This document shows, in pieces, positions 34,431 through 45,300 of a stretch of DNA of 64,000 bases. The notes beneath the pieces are model-generated. The model searched no databases and was not told the DNA's origin. It worked only from the letters and a program-made list of their open reading frames with translations. Positions within the stretch are counted from its first letter, which is position 1. Every line of letters begins with the position of its first letter. The position numbers and the translations under genes were made by a program. This stretch comes from Diadema setosum (Eukaryota; Echinodermata; Echinoidea; Diadematoida; Diadematidae), in the NCBI GenBank assembly GCA_033980235.1, contig CM067070.1, positions 1,371,001 through 1,435,000 on the forward strand, given 5' to 3'.

Positions 34431-35195
34431 ATGTGACCCGCTACAACAAAATGATCCTAAAGTCGGGCGAGGTCGATTATTTGAAAATTGCATGACACAA
34501 TTTCCTAATCTTTCTGCTTTAAATTGATATATAACACGTCTTATAAAAATAATCGGCTGCGGAGATATCGATGTTTAAAAGAGAGCATGTCAAGTCGTCT
34601 GGGAAATCACTGTTTCGAGAAAAGCGCCCTAAAAGTTCTCCTTGGGACGCAATCACAATCAAGAGACACGCAAGTCAGTATTCACCTCCGGACAATAGAA
34701 GTTAAGCCCTAGCAACCCCCGAAATGCTCATTCAAACACAGCGTCGGCGGTCTCCTCACCGACCAATCAGTGACCAGGATGTCAGGAGAAGCGGCTAGGC
34801 ATAGCGCAACCCGCCCGCCCGCACCAGTCGACTGGGCAGTGTGCGAGCTTCACGCTTCGGTTAGCGGCAAGCAGCAAACTGACCAATGAGATCACTCTGG
34901 TCGTTGTTAGGGGCGGAGACTATGTGTGGCGCTCAATCCAAATGGTCGAACCAGTGTCTGCTTCGTTGAAACGCCCAAAAAAACATGGCCCAGAAAAACG
35001 CTATTTTTTGGTCTTTCCTTTCATCATTTTGCTTCAAAATTTCGACAGATGATAGAAGACATGTCAGACTGTAATAATATGTCAAATTCAGAAAATCGTA
35101 AGTTTTGACCAAATTTGATGCTGTAACTTCAAACTCGATTTTCACGGCTTCGACCGTGCGCGACTTTAGGACCATTTTGTTGTAGCGGGTCACAT
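34431..35195. mobile_element. TIR MITE carrying CCAAT- and GC-box-like motifs
   Basis: Left end ATGTGACCCGCTACAACAAA, right end inverted TTTGTTGTAGCGGGTCACAT; inverted repeats of about 36 bp, TA at the flanks. Unlike most MITEs here, the centre (34600-34930) is CpG-rich and contains GACCAATCAG, GACCAATGAG and GGGGCGGAG, which resemble CCAAT and GC boxes. No ORF of note. Confidence 0.7.
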
Positions 35196-35249
35196 ATGAA
35201 GGAGAAACGGCATGTGTTTCAAAGTACACACGCCAAAATACACTGTTAA

Positions 35250-35910
35250 GGTATAGAAGAAAATTAATCTTGTTTTAAATGAAACTGATTTATGCTTTCT
35301 TATCTAAATTACGTTAAAAAATTGTACACTATTCAATAATGATTGCTCGTATCAATTTTAGTATTATCTGATGTAAAAGGTATGAACTATGAAAGGATCA
35401 ACAATGGGATTAATTTTTGTAACGCCTAGTAGTTACCAAGATAGAGAATAAAAATAATTTTGATTTTGACTCTATTCACATTTCCAAGTTGGCGACTGAT
35501 TAACACCTCGCTATTTATTAAATGACCGGGGTATATAATCGACATACGAGAAATAAAGTGCAAATATAATTTCCAAAACTCACACACCACACCATTCTAC
35601 AAAACAGAAATAATTTATGTTGATCGTGTTGCAGGCGGCTCCATTTTGTTTTCTACACTAGCATGAAGTAAATATTCCACAGATTGTAACTCGGAAAGAT
35701 ACCAAGAGAAATGATTCGAAATCCTTAAGCTTTGTTTCACATTGCCGGATGATTATCAATTGTCTTTCCGCTACTATCTTATGTAAAATGCAGCAACGCT
35801 TCTCTTAAAAATACGGCATGTACACGTAGGTCTTTACTTATACTGTTAGTGCTTTTCAATGCCCTCCCAGAAACCTTTACGCTGTCACCTATAAATCCCC
35901 TGTTTACCAT
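35250..35910. repeat. dispersed repeat, paralogous to 42700-43480
   Basis: ATTGTACACTATTCAATAATG..., GTAACGCCTAGTAG, GTTGCAGG..TCCATTTT and TTCTCTTAAAAATACGGCATG match the same-order segments of 42770-43400. The first part is one arm of the foldback element at 41978-42893. Confidence 0.6.
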
Positions 35911-36189
35911 TGCGATCAGATATACATATATATTCCAAAATGCGGCGCCACCATACACTGAAGCTTTGAAAAACAGCGGTTATGAGAGGAACTTAGAGTA
36001 CACTGAATCAAAAGGAGATTGAGAAAGAAAGAAAAAAAAAAACAGAAATAGAAAAGTCACATGGTTTAATCCACCCTATAGTGCAAACGTCAAGACCGAC
36101 GTGGGGGGGGGGGGGGGGGGGAGTAAATTTTTGCAGCTGATAGCCAAGTGCAACTGCCGACAAAAACAAACAAACAAACAAAAACAAAC

Positions 36190-36610
36190 CAATGTCCCTT
36201 ACCGGGAGGTTGTCTGGAAACATCCGTGGTCTACAAAGCCACCGTGGGCCATAACGATGAGAAAAAATCATACTACGGTCTGGCAGGGGGTACTTTTAAA
36301 GACAGGTATAGACGCCACGTCAAGTCCATCAAGCACGAAAAGTACAAGAATGAAACCCAGCTTTCAAAATATGAAACCTGTAGAAAGCAAACAAAAAATA
36401 TACATTAACTTGGGATATTTAAAAAAAAAAAGATCAAATCCAAACATGAGGAGAAGCTGCTTGCGCAACCTTTGCTTGGAGGAAAAATATACCATCATCC
36501 TCAACAAAGACGCACTTAATAAGAGAACAGAACTATTATCAAAGAGCAGGCACCGGAGCCGACCAGCCATGAAGCCACCGCAGCGTGAAACTGACCCACC
36601 GCGCGGCGCA
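36190..36610 (+). pseudogene. Penelope-like retroelement relic: GIY-YIG endonuclease and C-terminus
   Basis: Plus-strand codons read CPLPGGCLETSVVYKATV, then YYGLAGGTFKDRYRRH (the YxG of GIY-YIG followed by the conserved Arg), and HEKYKNETQLSKYE. After a frame break come CLRNLCLEEKYTIILNKDA and NKRTELLSKSRHR, the usual C-terminus. The endonuclease nicks the target for reverse transcription. The RT is absent and Cys/His spacing is damaged, so it is dead. The MITE at 36626-38017 cuts it off from its 3' region. Confidence 0.85.
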
Positions 36611-36625
36611 GCCAGCCAGCATTAA

Positions 36626-38017
36626 CCCTAACTGCACTGGGGGGGGGGGGGGGGGGCTGGGAGCCCCCCCCCCCCCCTCCATACTTTTGGCGATTGCATC
36701 GCGACCGCTGGGAATTTCGGATTCTCGCTTCATGACTTTTTCCCCTGAAGTCTTGCGCACATTTTGATACCACATTTGTCCATATCGGACATAGCTAGGG
36801 GGTGTTATGGGCCAATTAGCATGCGCATGTCATTAAAACGGCTAATCGCTGCATATATATGTGTACAGTTACATACTGTCAATAGACCATGGCTTGCATT
36901 ACTTTATAAATTTTGCTTAGGAATTGGTTTTCCACTTGGTTCATGCTTCTATATTGTTCTGAAATAAATTGGGCAAAGTTTAGAAACAATGATATACATA
37001 AGGAATATAAAACAATACAAAACATAAGAAATAAAAACAATATAAAACATACGAAATAAAAACAATACAAAACATAACAAAAACGTTTTTTTTTCTCGTT
37101 TTTTTTTTTCTCTCTCTGAGGGGGAAATTGAGTTTTTATCCACATAGATGATTCAAATAACTCTTATCCTTCCACATGATTTACTGGGCACTCTTAGAAA
37201 ACAATAAAATACATAATAAATGTAAACAGTAAAAACAAAAGAAATAAAAACATTGGAAAAACAAAAGAATAACAGTGATATTTTCACTTCTTGAGACAAA
37301 AAACATGATTCTGTAAAGTTAATTTCAAAAATGTTTCATGAGTATGGCAAATAATTTGTTTGATTTTTCTCACATTTCTATACTTTTTGTATTCATTGAT
37401 TTTTCTTATATTTTGCACGCAAAATCATAAGCTAATTCTTATTTTAAACAATCATAAATTTACATAAATTTGCATAAATTGTACTTCAAGTTTACAATAT
37501 CAGGGACATTAGAATACAGTTGAAAAGTATGGTAGTGCCCATGGGTCTCGTAAACGGATAATTTTACTTCCAGTTTCATTTTAGTACGTCATACATTTCA
37601 AAAGTATGCAAAAATTCATAAGTAGTAAATTTGCATATTAATAGTTTATGCAAATCTGCTGTACTTATAAAAATAGATAAGAATTGATTTATTTCACATT
37701 TGGGAAACATTATTCTTCATTATTACACAGTTTTCATGTAATTTTGTACTTGTTTAGGCTGAAATTATGAAAATATCCCCCAAATGCATAAAATATGCGT
37801 TATGAATAATTGATTAGCTAGTTATGCAAAAATAAAATGCATAATTGATTAAAATAAATTACACCATCAGATTCAGCACGCGAAGATCTATCAGCATGCA
37901 TATTTTCAAGTTCATTGGACATTGCGTTTCTGAGATCAATGGGGGGGGGGCCTCCCAGCCCCCCCCCCCCCCCCCCCCAGTATTTTCATGGAGCCAAATA
38001 GCCCAGTACAGTAAGGG
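36626..38017. mobile_element. piggyBac-like MITE with TTAA duplication, 1.39 kb
   Basis: Left TTAA-CCCTAACTGCACTGGG, right inverted CCCAGTACAGTAAGGG-TTAA. TTAA at 36622-36625 and 38018-38021. Next to each end is a long G run and C run, which makes big GC hairpins (36641-36677, 37941-37979). The AT-rich middle contains a 27-bp minisatellite of three units (37007-37083, AACAATACAAAACATAAGAA) and codes for nothing. Confidence 0.75.
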
Positions 38018-38021
38018 TTAA

Positions 38022-38095
38022 GAGCCAGTCCGCCTGAAGATCGTCCAGCGGAAGGACGTGAAACCGTCGGTAGCGGTCTCCGTGCGGCCAAGGTA
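38022..38095 (+). ncRNA. hammerhead-like ribozyme relic of the Penelope element
   Basis: Next to the relic after removing the MITE: CTGAAGA, then the hairpin CGTCC-AGCGGAA-GGACG, then TGAAAC, then CCG-TCGGTAG-CGG, then TC. That is the order CUGANGA, stem II, GAAA, stem III, GUC of a hammerhead core, which Penelope elements are known to carry. Stem I does not pair well and position 10.1/11.1 is mismatched, so I expect a damaged copy. Confidence 0.4.
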
Positions 38096-38109
38096 AATGA
38101 CTATTTATG

Positions 38110-38157
<48 letters not shown>
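38110..38157. repeat. (TA)n microsatellite
   Basis: About 48 bp of pure AT dinucleotides, ending at the MITE copy 3. Confidence 0.95.
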
Positions 38158-38160
<3 letters not shown>

Positions 38161-38404
38161 GAGTTTGTTTGCAAAAACCGATAAGTCCATATTTGTCAAG
38201 TGGAGATATTTGCGATTAGAGGTCAAGAAAAATAAAGAGAATAATAAGAAAATGTCTGCTTCTTTTGACCATAACTTCAAAAATATACCTTCATATGCAG
38301 TGACCAATATATCATTTAAAAGGTATTATTTTGTACTTTATGACAGAGACCGTACTTCAAAATCTTCAAAAATGGACTTATCGGTTTTTGCAAACAAACT
38401 CTTC
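38158..38404 (+). mobile_element. 247-bp MITE, family GAAGAGTTTG (copy 3)
   Basis: Same ends and interior as copy 1, directly abutting (TA)n on the left and ATATAT on the right. Confidence 0.85.
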
Positions 38405-38413
38405 ATATATATC

Positions 38414-39097
38414 CGTATATTACAAAACGAACAAAAAGTAGCACCCCTTGATTTTACGTGGGGACTCAAAAAAGGGTAAAAGGTGAAACGTGTCAACCAT
38501 GTCAATATTGGGTTTTTCATATGTTCTGAAAGACCTATCCTTCTTCTATACATAATTCTTTAGTTTGGGATTATAACATGAATGGAAAGGTGTGTTTTCA
38601 GCAGTTTTTCTACGACCCTTTCTTGGGGGAGCGTAGAATGATCAGGTATGTCTTAGAGGCCCCTTTTCTTTTCTTGAATTCATTTGCATACTCTTCCACT
38701 TTCAAGTCTTATAACTTTTGAAAAGATAATGCTTCTGGTTTGAAAGTTGGCATTAATCATGGACAGAATGTGTTAATAGACCATGCTCAATTTAAGCCTA
38801 ATCCGACAATCTCTTCATTGCTGTTGCTCCAGTTGTTTGCATCCTGTGTTTTTTCCCTTTCACCACACAGCTAGGACGGCTTGGTAAAGATTTTTTTTCC
38901 TGTACTTCAGAGCCTCTTTTCTCAGTTCACACTTTCCAGAGTGTGTGCTTTCTTTCCAGTACTTAGATAGGTTTAATAGGGGTGTCCATTTGAATTGAGT
39001 TATACATCATTTTAAAGCTTAGAGTCAGCTCTTTTAGAATCTGCCCTTAACTAAAAATCCATGTCTGGCGACTTTTTGTTGGTTTTGTGGTGCAGGG

Positions 39098-39104
<7 letters not shown>
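38414..39104. mobile_element. MITE of the TGACCCTGCATCACAAAACC family (copy 2)
   Basis: Left end ACAAAACGAACAAAAAGTAG, right end CGACTTTTTGTTGGTTTTGT GGTGCAGGGTCACA, inverted. Interior shares the AAGCTTAGAGTC and TTTCCAGAGTGTGTGCTTTC segments with the other copies. Confidence 0.7.
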
Positions 39105-39173
<69 letters not shown>

Positions 39174-39317
39174 TTAAAAACAATTACGCGGTTGACTGAA
39201 GGGTTTAATTCATCCGTATTTATTGCAACTCTGTCTAAAGCTCTTCCTTTGAGGACATCGAGGACTCATTATTAACTCTTCATAGTAAGATAGAATCAAC
39301 AACTGTTACATAATAGC

Positions 39318-39372
<55 letters not shown>

Positions 39373-39409
39373 CGTGTGTGTGTGTGTGTGTGTGTGTCTG
39401 TGTGTGTGC

Positions 39410-39471
<62 letters not shown>

Positions 39472-39480
39472 TATCTATAT
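39100..39480. repeat. clustered (AC)n, (TA)n and (GT)n microsatellites
   Basis: (AC)n 39101-39127, (TA)n 39127-39170, (TA)n 39321-39370, (GT)n 39374-39408, (TA)n 39413-39468. Confidence 0.95.
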
Positions 39481-39492
39481 ATGTATATGAAG

Positions 39493-39960
39493 ACCTGAAT
39501 ATAAGAACGACCCAAGTCCAATTTTTGGCCAAATTCAGTTTGACATGGAAAATTGTAGCTTATACATGGACTCATCTTGTGTATAAATGATAAATCCTAA
39601 TTATCCCCGGAAGTGCCTGAAATGAATGAGTTAAATCTTATATGAATGTAAGAATGAAGGACTTGGGTCATTCTTACATTCATATTATAGCGCCCTTTCT
39701 CATCCTTCTCTCATCTCTATAGCAGAATATCATGTATAAATGATTCAAAGAACGACCCAAGTCCATCACACAAAATGGCCTCTCCACAATTAATGAAAAT
39801 GTTAATTGTCATAACAATGTATCTTCTAAGTTTTATATACAATGTTGCCTTCCCATCACAGTTAAATAAAATATTATTGGACAAATAAAAAAGATATGAA
39901 GTTTCTTTAAGTTTACTCGAAATGGTCTTTCATGGACTTGGGTCGTTCTTATATTCAGAT
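39493..39960. mobile_element. TIR MITE between (TA)n tracts (GAACGACCCAAGTCC family)
   Basis: Left end CTGAATATAAGAACGACCCA, right end inverted TGGGTCGTTCTTATATTCAG; the inverted repeat is about 26 bp. A further internal palindrome ATGAATGTAAGAATGA...TCATTCTTACATTCAT sits at about 39650-39693, and AGAACGACCCAAGTCCAT recurs at about 39750. Flanked by (TA)n on both sides (39413-39468, 39970-40028). Confidence 0.75.
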
Positions 39961-39976
39961 ACTCATATAATATATA

Positions 39977-40029
<53 letters not shown>

Positions 40030-40033
<4 letters not shown>

Positions 40034-40388
40034 TTCGAGCGATCACGTTTGTAGCATATTGTCCTCATTTATAGCAGAAAACATTCTACCATGCATAAAG
40101 GTTGTGCTGAAGATACAGATATGAGGAGATATCACAAACTTATGATTACATTTTGTCCATTTAAAAACACTTACCACTCATTATACTGATTAACGTTTTT
40201 ACAATGCTTGTTCCTATCCGGTACTCACATTTTAGAATTATTCTAATCACCAAAGATTCTTCTTCTTCTTTTTTTAATGTCCATCTGCCGTCTGCACATA
40301 ATAAATAGTTGCTTTATCATCTCTCATGAAGCTAGACTTTTCTTGTCCTTTCCTTATTAACCAAAAAACACAAAAAAACAAAAACAAA

Positions 40389-40419
<31 letters not shown>

Positions 40420-40716
40420 GTTGGCAGGAAACAGAAAAGTAATTCAACATAGACTTACTTTTTACAACAATACGAAAGAAAGAAACCGTATGTAACCCTT
40501 GTCATGAATATGCATGTTGGTAGACAGTGGGTGTGGCCTGTTCGGCCACGTTGGAAGACACGATGGCTCGAGGCTGGAACCATGCCGTCTGAGGAGGCGA
40601 GGGAAGAATAAAGTTTTCATTACTTTAAGTTTGATTAGTGGTGGTGATTTGTTTCGGTGTCAGAATGTATGACATGTTGTCGCCCCTCCAGGATTTCCCT
40701 CATTCCGTAATACCCT
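40030..40716. other. intergenic DNA with (AC)n, no gene recognised
   Basis: (AC)n at 40392-40419. 40500-40640 (TGAATATGCATGTTGG...AATAAAGTTTTC) has the feel of a retroelement end with a polyadenylation signal, but I find no partner repeat. Confidence 0.35.
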
Positions 40717-41735
40717 GCATCACAAAACCAACAAAAAAGTTGCCAAACGTGGATTTTTAGTTAACAACGGATTCTAAAAGAGCAGACCGTAAGCATGAAA
40801 ATGGTGTATAACTATCCTTCCTCTACATTATTCTCTTTCTAGTTTGGGATCATAACATGAATGGAAAAGTGTGTTCTCAGCAGTTTTGCTACAACCCCCC
40901 CCCCCTTTTTTTTGGGGGGGGGGGAGAATGATCAGGTATGTCTCAGAGGCCAATTTTCATTTCTTGAAAATCCTTTTGCGCACTCTTCACTTACGAGTCT
41001 AACAGCTTTTGAAAGGATAACGCTGCTGTTCTGAAAGTTGGCATTAATCATGGACAGAAGGAGTTAATAGAGCATGCAAAATTTCATTTAAATTTGATAA
41101 TCACTTTATTGTTGCAACTGATTGACAAATTGCCCTACATCGACGTAAATGAGCACTGAATTGATCAGTGTTTTTTAGTAGTAGCCATGATAAAAAATCA
41201 TGGGCGTACATACTCGAGCAGGATTCGAACCTACGACCTCCTGATCACCGGACAGGCGTCATCTCCACTAGACCACCGAGCTTTCGCCCGACAGCAAGTG
41301 TTGGTTCTAATCCTTATAGCATGCAGCGGGTACTGCTTTGTTATTCAAATTCATGAATACGTCGATGTAGGGCAATTTGTCAATCAGTTGCAATGAAAAC
41401 ATCTCGACGGAAGAAATTCATGAATTTGAATACACTTTATTGTTGTTGCTCCGATGGTTTATATCCTGTGTTTTGTCCCTGTCATTACACAGCTAGCACG
41501 GCTTGGTAAATATTGAGCGCTTAAATAGACCTTGTACTTCAGAGCCTCTTTTCTCAGTTCACACTTTTCCAGAGTTTGTGCTTTTTCCCCAGCATTTAGA
41601 TAAGTTAGGGGAGTCCACATAAATTAAGTTATACATCGTTTTAAAGCTCAGAGTCTGCTCTTTCCAAATCTGCCATTAACTAAAAATCCATGTCTGGCGA
41701 ATTTTTGTTGGTTTTGAGAGAGAGGGTCACATATT
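40717..41735. mobile_element. MITE of the TGACCCTGCATCACAAAACC family (copy 3), split by a tRNA-like element
   Basis: Left end ACCCTGCATCACAAAACCAA, right end GGCGAATTTTTGTTGGTTTTG...GGGTCACATA. The insertion at 41112-41432 separates CACTTTATTG from its duplicated copy before TTGTTGCTCC. Confidence 0.75.
41112..41432 (-). mobile_element. tRNA-like SINE/MITE hybrid with 36-bp inverted repeats
   Basis: Flanked by the 10-bp duplication CACTTTATTG (41102-41111, 41433-41442). A perfect 36-bp inverted repeat (TTGCAACTGATTGACAAATT... at 41112-41147; 41358-41393) encloses a minus-strand tRNA-like segment with an A-box-like TGGTCTAGTGG at about 41272 and the B box GGTTCGAATCC at 41231-41221. The acceptor strands do not pair, so this is a pol III promoter relic and not a tRNA gene. 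Confidence 0.75.
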
Positions 41736-41977
41736 TCATAAGAGATTTCTTATAATCTAAAAATCCATTATCATAAAACATTGGAAACCTGAAGCCCCTT
41801 CTCAACCAAAACTGCACCATCCCTTCGATGAGTTCTTGAATTCAGGGCTGTTGTGATTATAAACGTATTCTGAGTCAATAATGTTCCAAGGAGGTGTAAA
41901 TGGAAATCATTAGACTGCCAAGTGGGATAATTTTGAAAAGATTGTTTCGTGGAAACATCGAATTAAAATACTGGGAA

Positions 41978-42893
41978 GTACTAGGTGTTACAAAAACATT
42001 TCCAAATTTTGACCCTTAATAGTTCAAAAACTGTACATCAGATAATTTTGTCATTGATATGAGTAATAGCTGAATAGTGTACAATTTTGTTGGAGGTAAT
42101 TTTGAATATAGCAGCATGAATCAGTTTTGTTAAATCCATGATTGATTTGAAAGTTAAGTTCTAGATTTTGGTCAAATTTGCACCCTCTGTGCAAAAAAAA
42201 AAAAAAAAAAAAAAAATGGACTTTACACAAGAACCAATGATGTGTATGTGAATACACAAGAACCAATGATGTGTATGTGAATACACAAGGACCAATGATG
42301 TGTATGTGAATGTGTGCTTACAATGACCCTGAATAATAGATATGAATACCACGAATACCACTGTCCCTGTGAAAGCCCTCCTGACTAGGTTCTGGACTCT
42401 TGCTTCAAGGCACATGAATGCTTTATCAATAATTCATATGGATTGCCCTGGGCTCTAGTCTGAATTCATGAAAAAGGCTACAATGCATGCACATGAAGAA
42501 AGTAAGTACATGATTCCATGTGCTTGCTTGAATAAAAAACTGGCTGTGCAAGTGGAATTCCTCATGAAAATGTAACAAAACATTAAAACCCTTGCCATTG
42601 TTCAGGACCATTGTATGTGTGATACCCACATGCTCCCATAAGCAGAAATTGCCCCCTGTGCAAAATTGTACAGAAAGTTGAAAAAATAGAGCAAAATCTG
42701 AAACCTTACTTAAAAATAAATCTTGAATTTAAAGAAACTGATGTATGCTATCATTCTTGCATTACCTCCAACAAAATTGTACACTATTCAGCTATTGCTC
42801 ATATCAATGTCAGTTTTACCTGTATAGTTTTTGAACTATTAAGGATCAAAGTGGGAAATGTTTTTCTTTTTCTTTTTGTAACATCTAGTACAT
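41978..42893. mobile_element. foldback element with ~200-bp arms
   Basis: AGTACTAGGTGTTACAAAAA at the left and inverted GTAACATCTAGTACA at the right. The arms share TTAATAGTTCAAAAACTGTA and GAATAGTGTACAATTTTGTT. The loop holds an A27 tract and the minisatellite below. Confidence 0.7.
42226..42312. repeat. 29-bp minisatellite, three units
   Basis: ACACAAGAACCAATGATGTG followed by TATGTGAAT, three times in a row with one base change in the third unit. Confidence 0.9.
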
Positions 42894-44515
42894 TTGCGTT
42901 GTAATCAAACATAAGCTGACCCACTTGAAAGTAAAACAATGAACCGACCAAGAAGGAGCCTAAAATTTGTTTTACAATTGCCTTTAATTTATTCAGAACA
43001 AGAGATAATATCTGGTAAAGATGCTGTTATCCAACCACGTTACGGAGTCTACACGAGTGTAAAGTATGAGGCGATAAGGTTTGTATTATCCATGATACGG
43101 CATTTATTTCATTTGACCTTTGACTAAAATTCATGCAGCTCTTATGGCTGATGATAAAGACGTCACGCCTAAACATTCTACAATAAAGAAATAAGTAGTG
43201 TTGACCTGTATTGCAGGTGACCTTCCATTTTTTCCACATTAGATTGACATATTATCTAATAGAGTGTAACTCACCAAGGTGCCTCCCGAAATGTTTTTGA
43301 AAGTTTCTGTTTAATTCCACGTGAGCAGATGATTTTCAATGGTCTTTCTGCTATTATATCGTCTGAAACAGAGCAATATCTCTCTTAAAAAGACAGCATG
43401 TTGATTTGCATTTACGGGTTGGTGTTTTTCAATACATTTCAACCCAAACCTCCATCTTCACATAAATTCGTTGAATTACAGAGCGGGATCTCTCATCCCC
43501 ATTGTCAACTTTTACATCTCTCATGAAGTGAGTCTTTTCTTTACCCCATTAACATGTAAGTTAAGTAGAAAAAAAAATCCAGAAAGACCTACTGTTTACA
43601 TTATCGCCATGCTTTTAATGTTACAATTTTAATGTAAACCTTTCGCCTGCGAATGAATTGCCAAAAACCTTTCAGCGCAGTACAATCATGATCAAAAGCA
43701 ATACTTTGGTTCATATCACTTGGCGTAGTGATTTATAAGTATCACCTTCCACCTAGTCGAAGACTCTTAGTTAAAAAAAAAAAAAAAAAAAAAAAAAAAC
43801 GTTTATGTTTACAAGACTGCAAACAGTATTGTGGAATAATTTGCCCCTTGAAACAACTCAAACATCACTTCTTTAAATGTCTTCAAAGGTATATTAAAGT
43901 ATTAAATTCCTATAGAGTATGTATTTTCTTGTTATGTACAGAGTGATCTTAAGTAAACAATATATCAAGTTAAATGGAGTGTGTATCTTGTATTTTACCA
44001 CAAAAGCCGCAATGTTGCTAAAGTGTTTGCTATCAAAACAAATGAGCTAATTCTCATTTGTTTCGTTCACGGTTTTTAATTCCTTTGATATTATGCCTCA
44101 CGCTGATGAGCATTTCGCTTTTTATTCTGTACTAAATGGCATCTTCACGTGGGGAATTCCTTTTGAGTATTGTTTGGTCTTTGTATGGAAAAGCAACCAA
44201 TGTAACAAAGAGGCCAAGAGCTCATTGTACTTTCTGGTACCAAGTGGTCGCGTTATTGTTATCTCTCAGAATGAGAGATTGTGTACTCTTTTTCCCTTGC
44301 GGGTTCCACTTTTTATTTTCTTTATATTGTTGTCCACACATGATGTCATAAACTCAAGAAGTCTCCTTATCCAGTGTTCCAACACCAAATCTTTAAAAGT
44401 TCATAACTTTTGCATCGACTGTACCATTTCCAGCGCCAAATGACGAACAGTACTAAGCAAGCCCCGATCAAGCAAGCCGCGATCAAGCAAGCCCCGATCG
44501 AGTCCCTCCCTGATC
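42894..44515. other. repeat-derived intergenic DNA with a LINE scrap
   Basis: 43000-43480 is paralogous to 33610-33700 and 35600-35830. At 43830-43900 the plus strand reads TVLWNNLPLETTQTSLL in one frame, like the C-terminal WNNLP segment of non-LTR reverse transcriptases, then breaks; it follows a poly-A run at 43772-43799. No gene is seen. Confidence 0.4.
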
Positions 44516-44663
44516 AGGTCGCCCAGGTCCCGGCCTCCCCTGTGGTCTCAGGTTAGTTGTGAACGCCGACATGGGGAGCCTCAGGAGCAGCGAGCCCGTG
44601 ATACTTCTCCATCGTACTGTCTGGGACTGGGCAGAAAGGCACCGACAGCGACCGCGAGCGCTG
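44516..44663 (+). pseudogene. fucosyltransferase duplicate, catalytic fragment (inverted piece)
   Basis: The plus strand reads GLPCGLRLVVNADMGSLRSS then EPVILLHRTVWDWAERHRQRP, clearly homologous to residues about 90-130 of the intact gene at the left edge. A stop lies just upstream (TGA before TCAGGT). The fragment points opposite to its own N-terminal part, which follows at 44664. Confidence 0.85.
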
Positions 44664-44850
44664 TGAAGTACGGTAGGATAAAGTTGAATATAAAGAATAA
44701 CACAGCACATGATGGCACCGACAGTGAGGCAGTTATTTGTCATGTCGATGATGCAGTTGATCAGATGCAGAATACGAGGCACAGGTTCAGTACTTCTGGT
44801 TGTACATTGTCTGCAAACATCATTATGGAGAAAAAAATGTCTCATGATGA
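44664..44850 (-). pseudogene. fucosyltransferase duplicate, N-terminal fragment
   Basis: The minus strand reads RSTEPVPRILHLINCIIDMT then VGAIMCCVILY, homologous to the exon start and membrane anchor of the intact gene. The splice acceptor AG is changed to AA (TACAA/CCAGAAG). After VLHSARG the frame runs into the inverted fragment. Upstream DNA to about 45560 is also similar to that upstream of the intact gene, with an unrelated insert. Confidence 0.85.
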
Positions 44851-44984
44851 TTAAATTTTGAGAACTCTAGGAACAATTGTGCGTTTTGTTTTTGTTTTTG
44901 ATTTTTTTATTTTTTTTTTTTGGGGGGGGGGGTTCTTTATTTCTTAACTTGTCACTTTTGTTGTCCATCTCACAATATGGCTGG

Positions 44985-45300
44985 TGAAGATGCACGTCAC
45001 GAGATCGACACCCACAAGTCATACAGGCCACGTGTCATACAGCTCACGAGTCATACACCCCATTAGTTCGACACAAAAGCCAGAAAGCCAACAAGGCCCA
45101 CGAGACCGACACATTAAGCCCCGTGTTGTATCTGTTGAACTCGTGGGCTGTTTTTACCTAGTGTCGAATGCATTGGCTCAAATTGCCTAGTGTTGAACTT
45201 ATGGGCTGTATGACTATTGAGCTGTATGGCTCATGGACCTGTTTTTTAATGTCGAACGCGTGGGCTGAATGATTAGTAGGTATCGGTCTAATGGGATGAC
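44985..45300. repeat. degenerate inverted short repeats (GTGTCGAACTCGTG-type)
   Basis: CACGAGTCATAC, GTTCGACAC, CACGAGACCGACAC on one side and GTTGAACTCGTGGGCTGT, GTGTCGAATGC, GTCGAACGCGTGGGCTG on the other: an irregular palindrome of about 300 bp absent from the left-edge fucosyltransferase flank, so an insertion in the duplicate. Confidence 0.5.

Noticed and set aside
39296..39590. Open frames of 76-89 codons in both directions with YIYIYI or CVCVCV peptides
   Set aside because: Translations of (TA)n and (GT)n microsatellites.
40500..40640. Possible solo LTR with AATAAA
   Set aside because: No second copy, no target duplication and no TG...CA boundaries could be set.
41213..41284. A functional tRNA gene on the minus strand
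   Set aside because: A and B boxes are present, but acceptor strands do not pair and the anticodon stem has a mismatch; it lies inside a mobile element.
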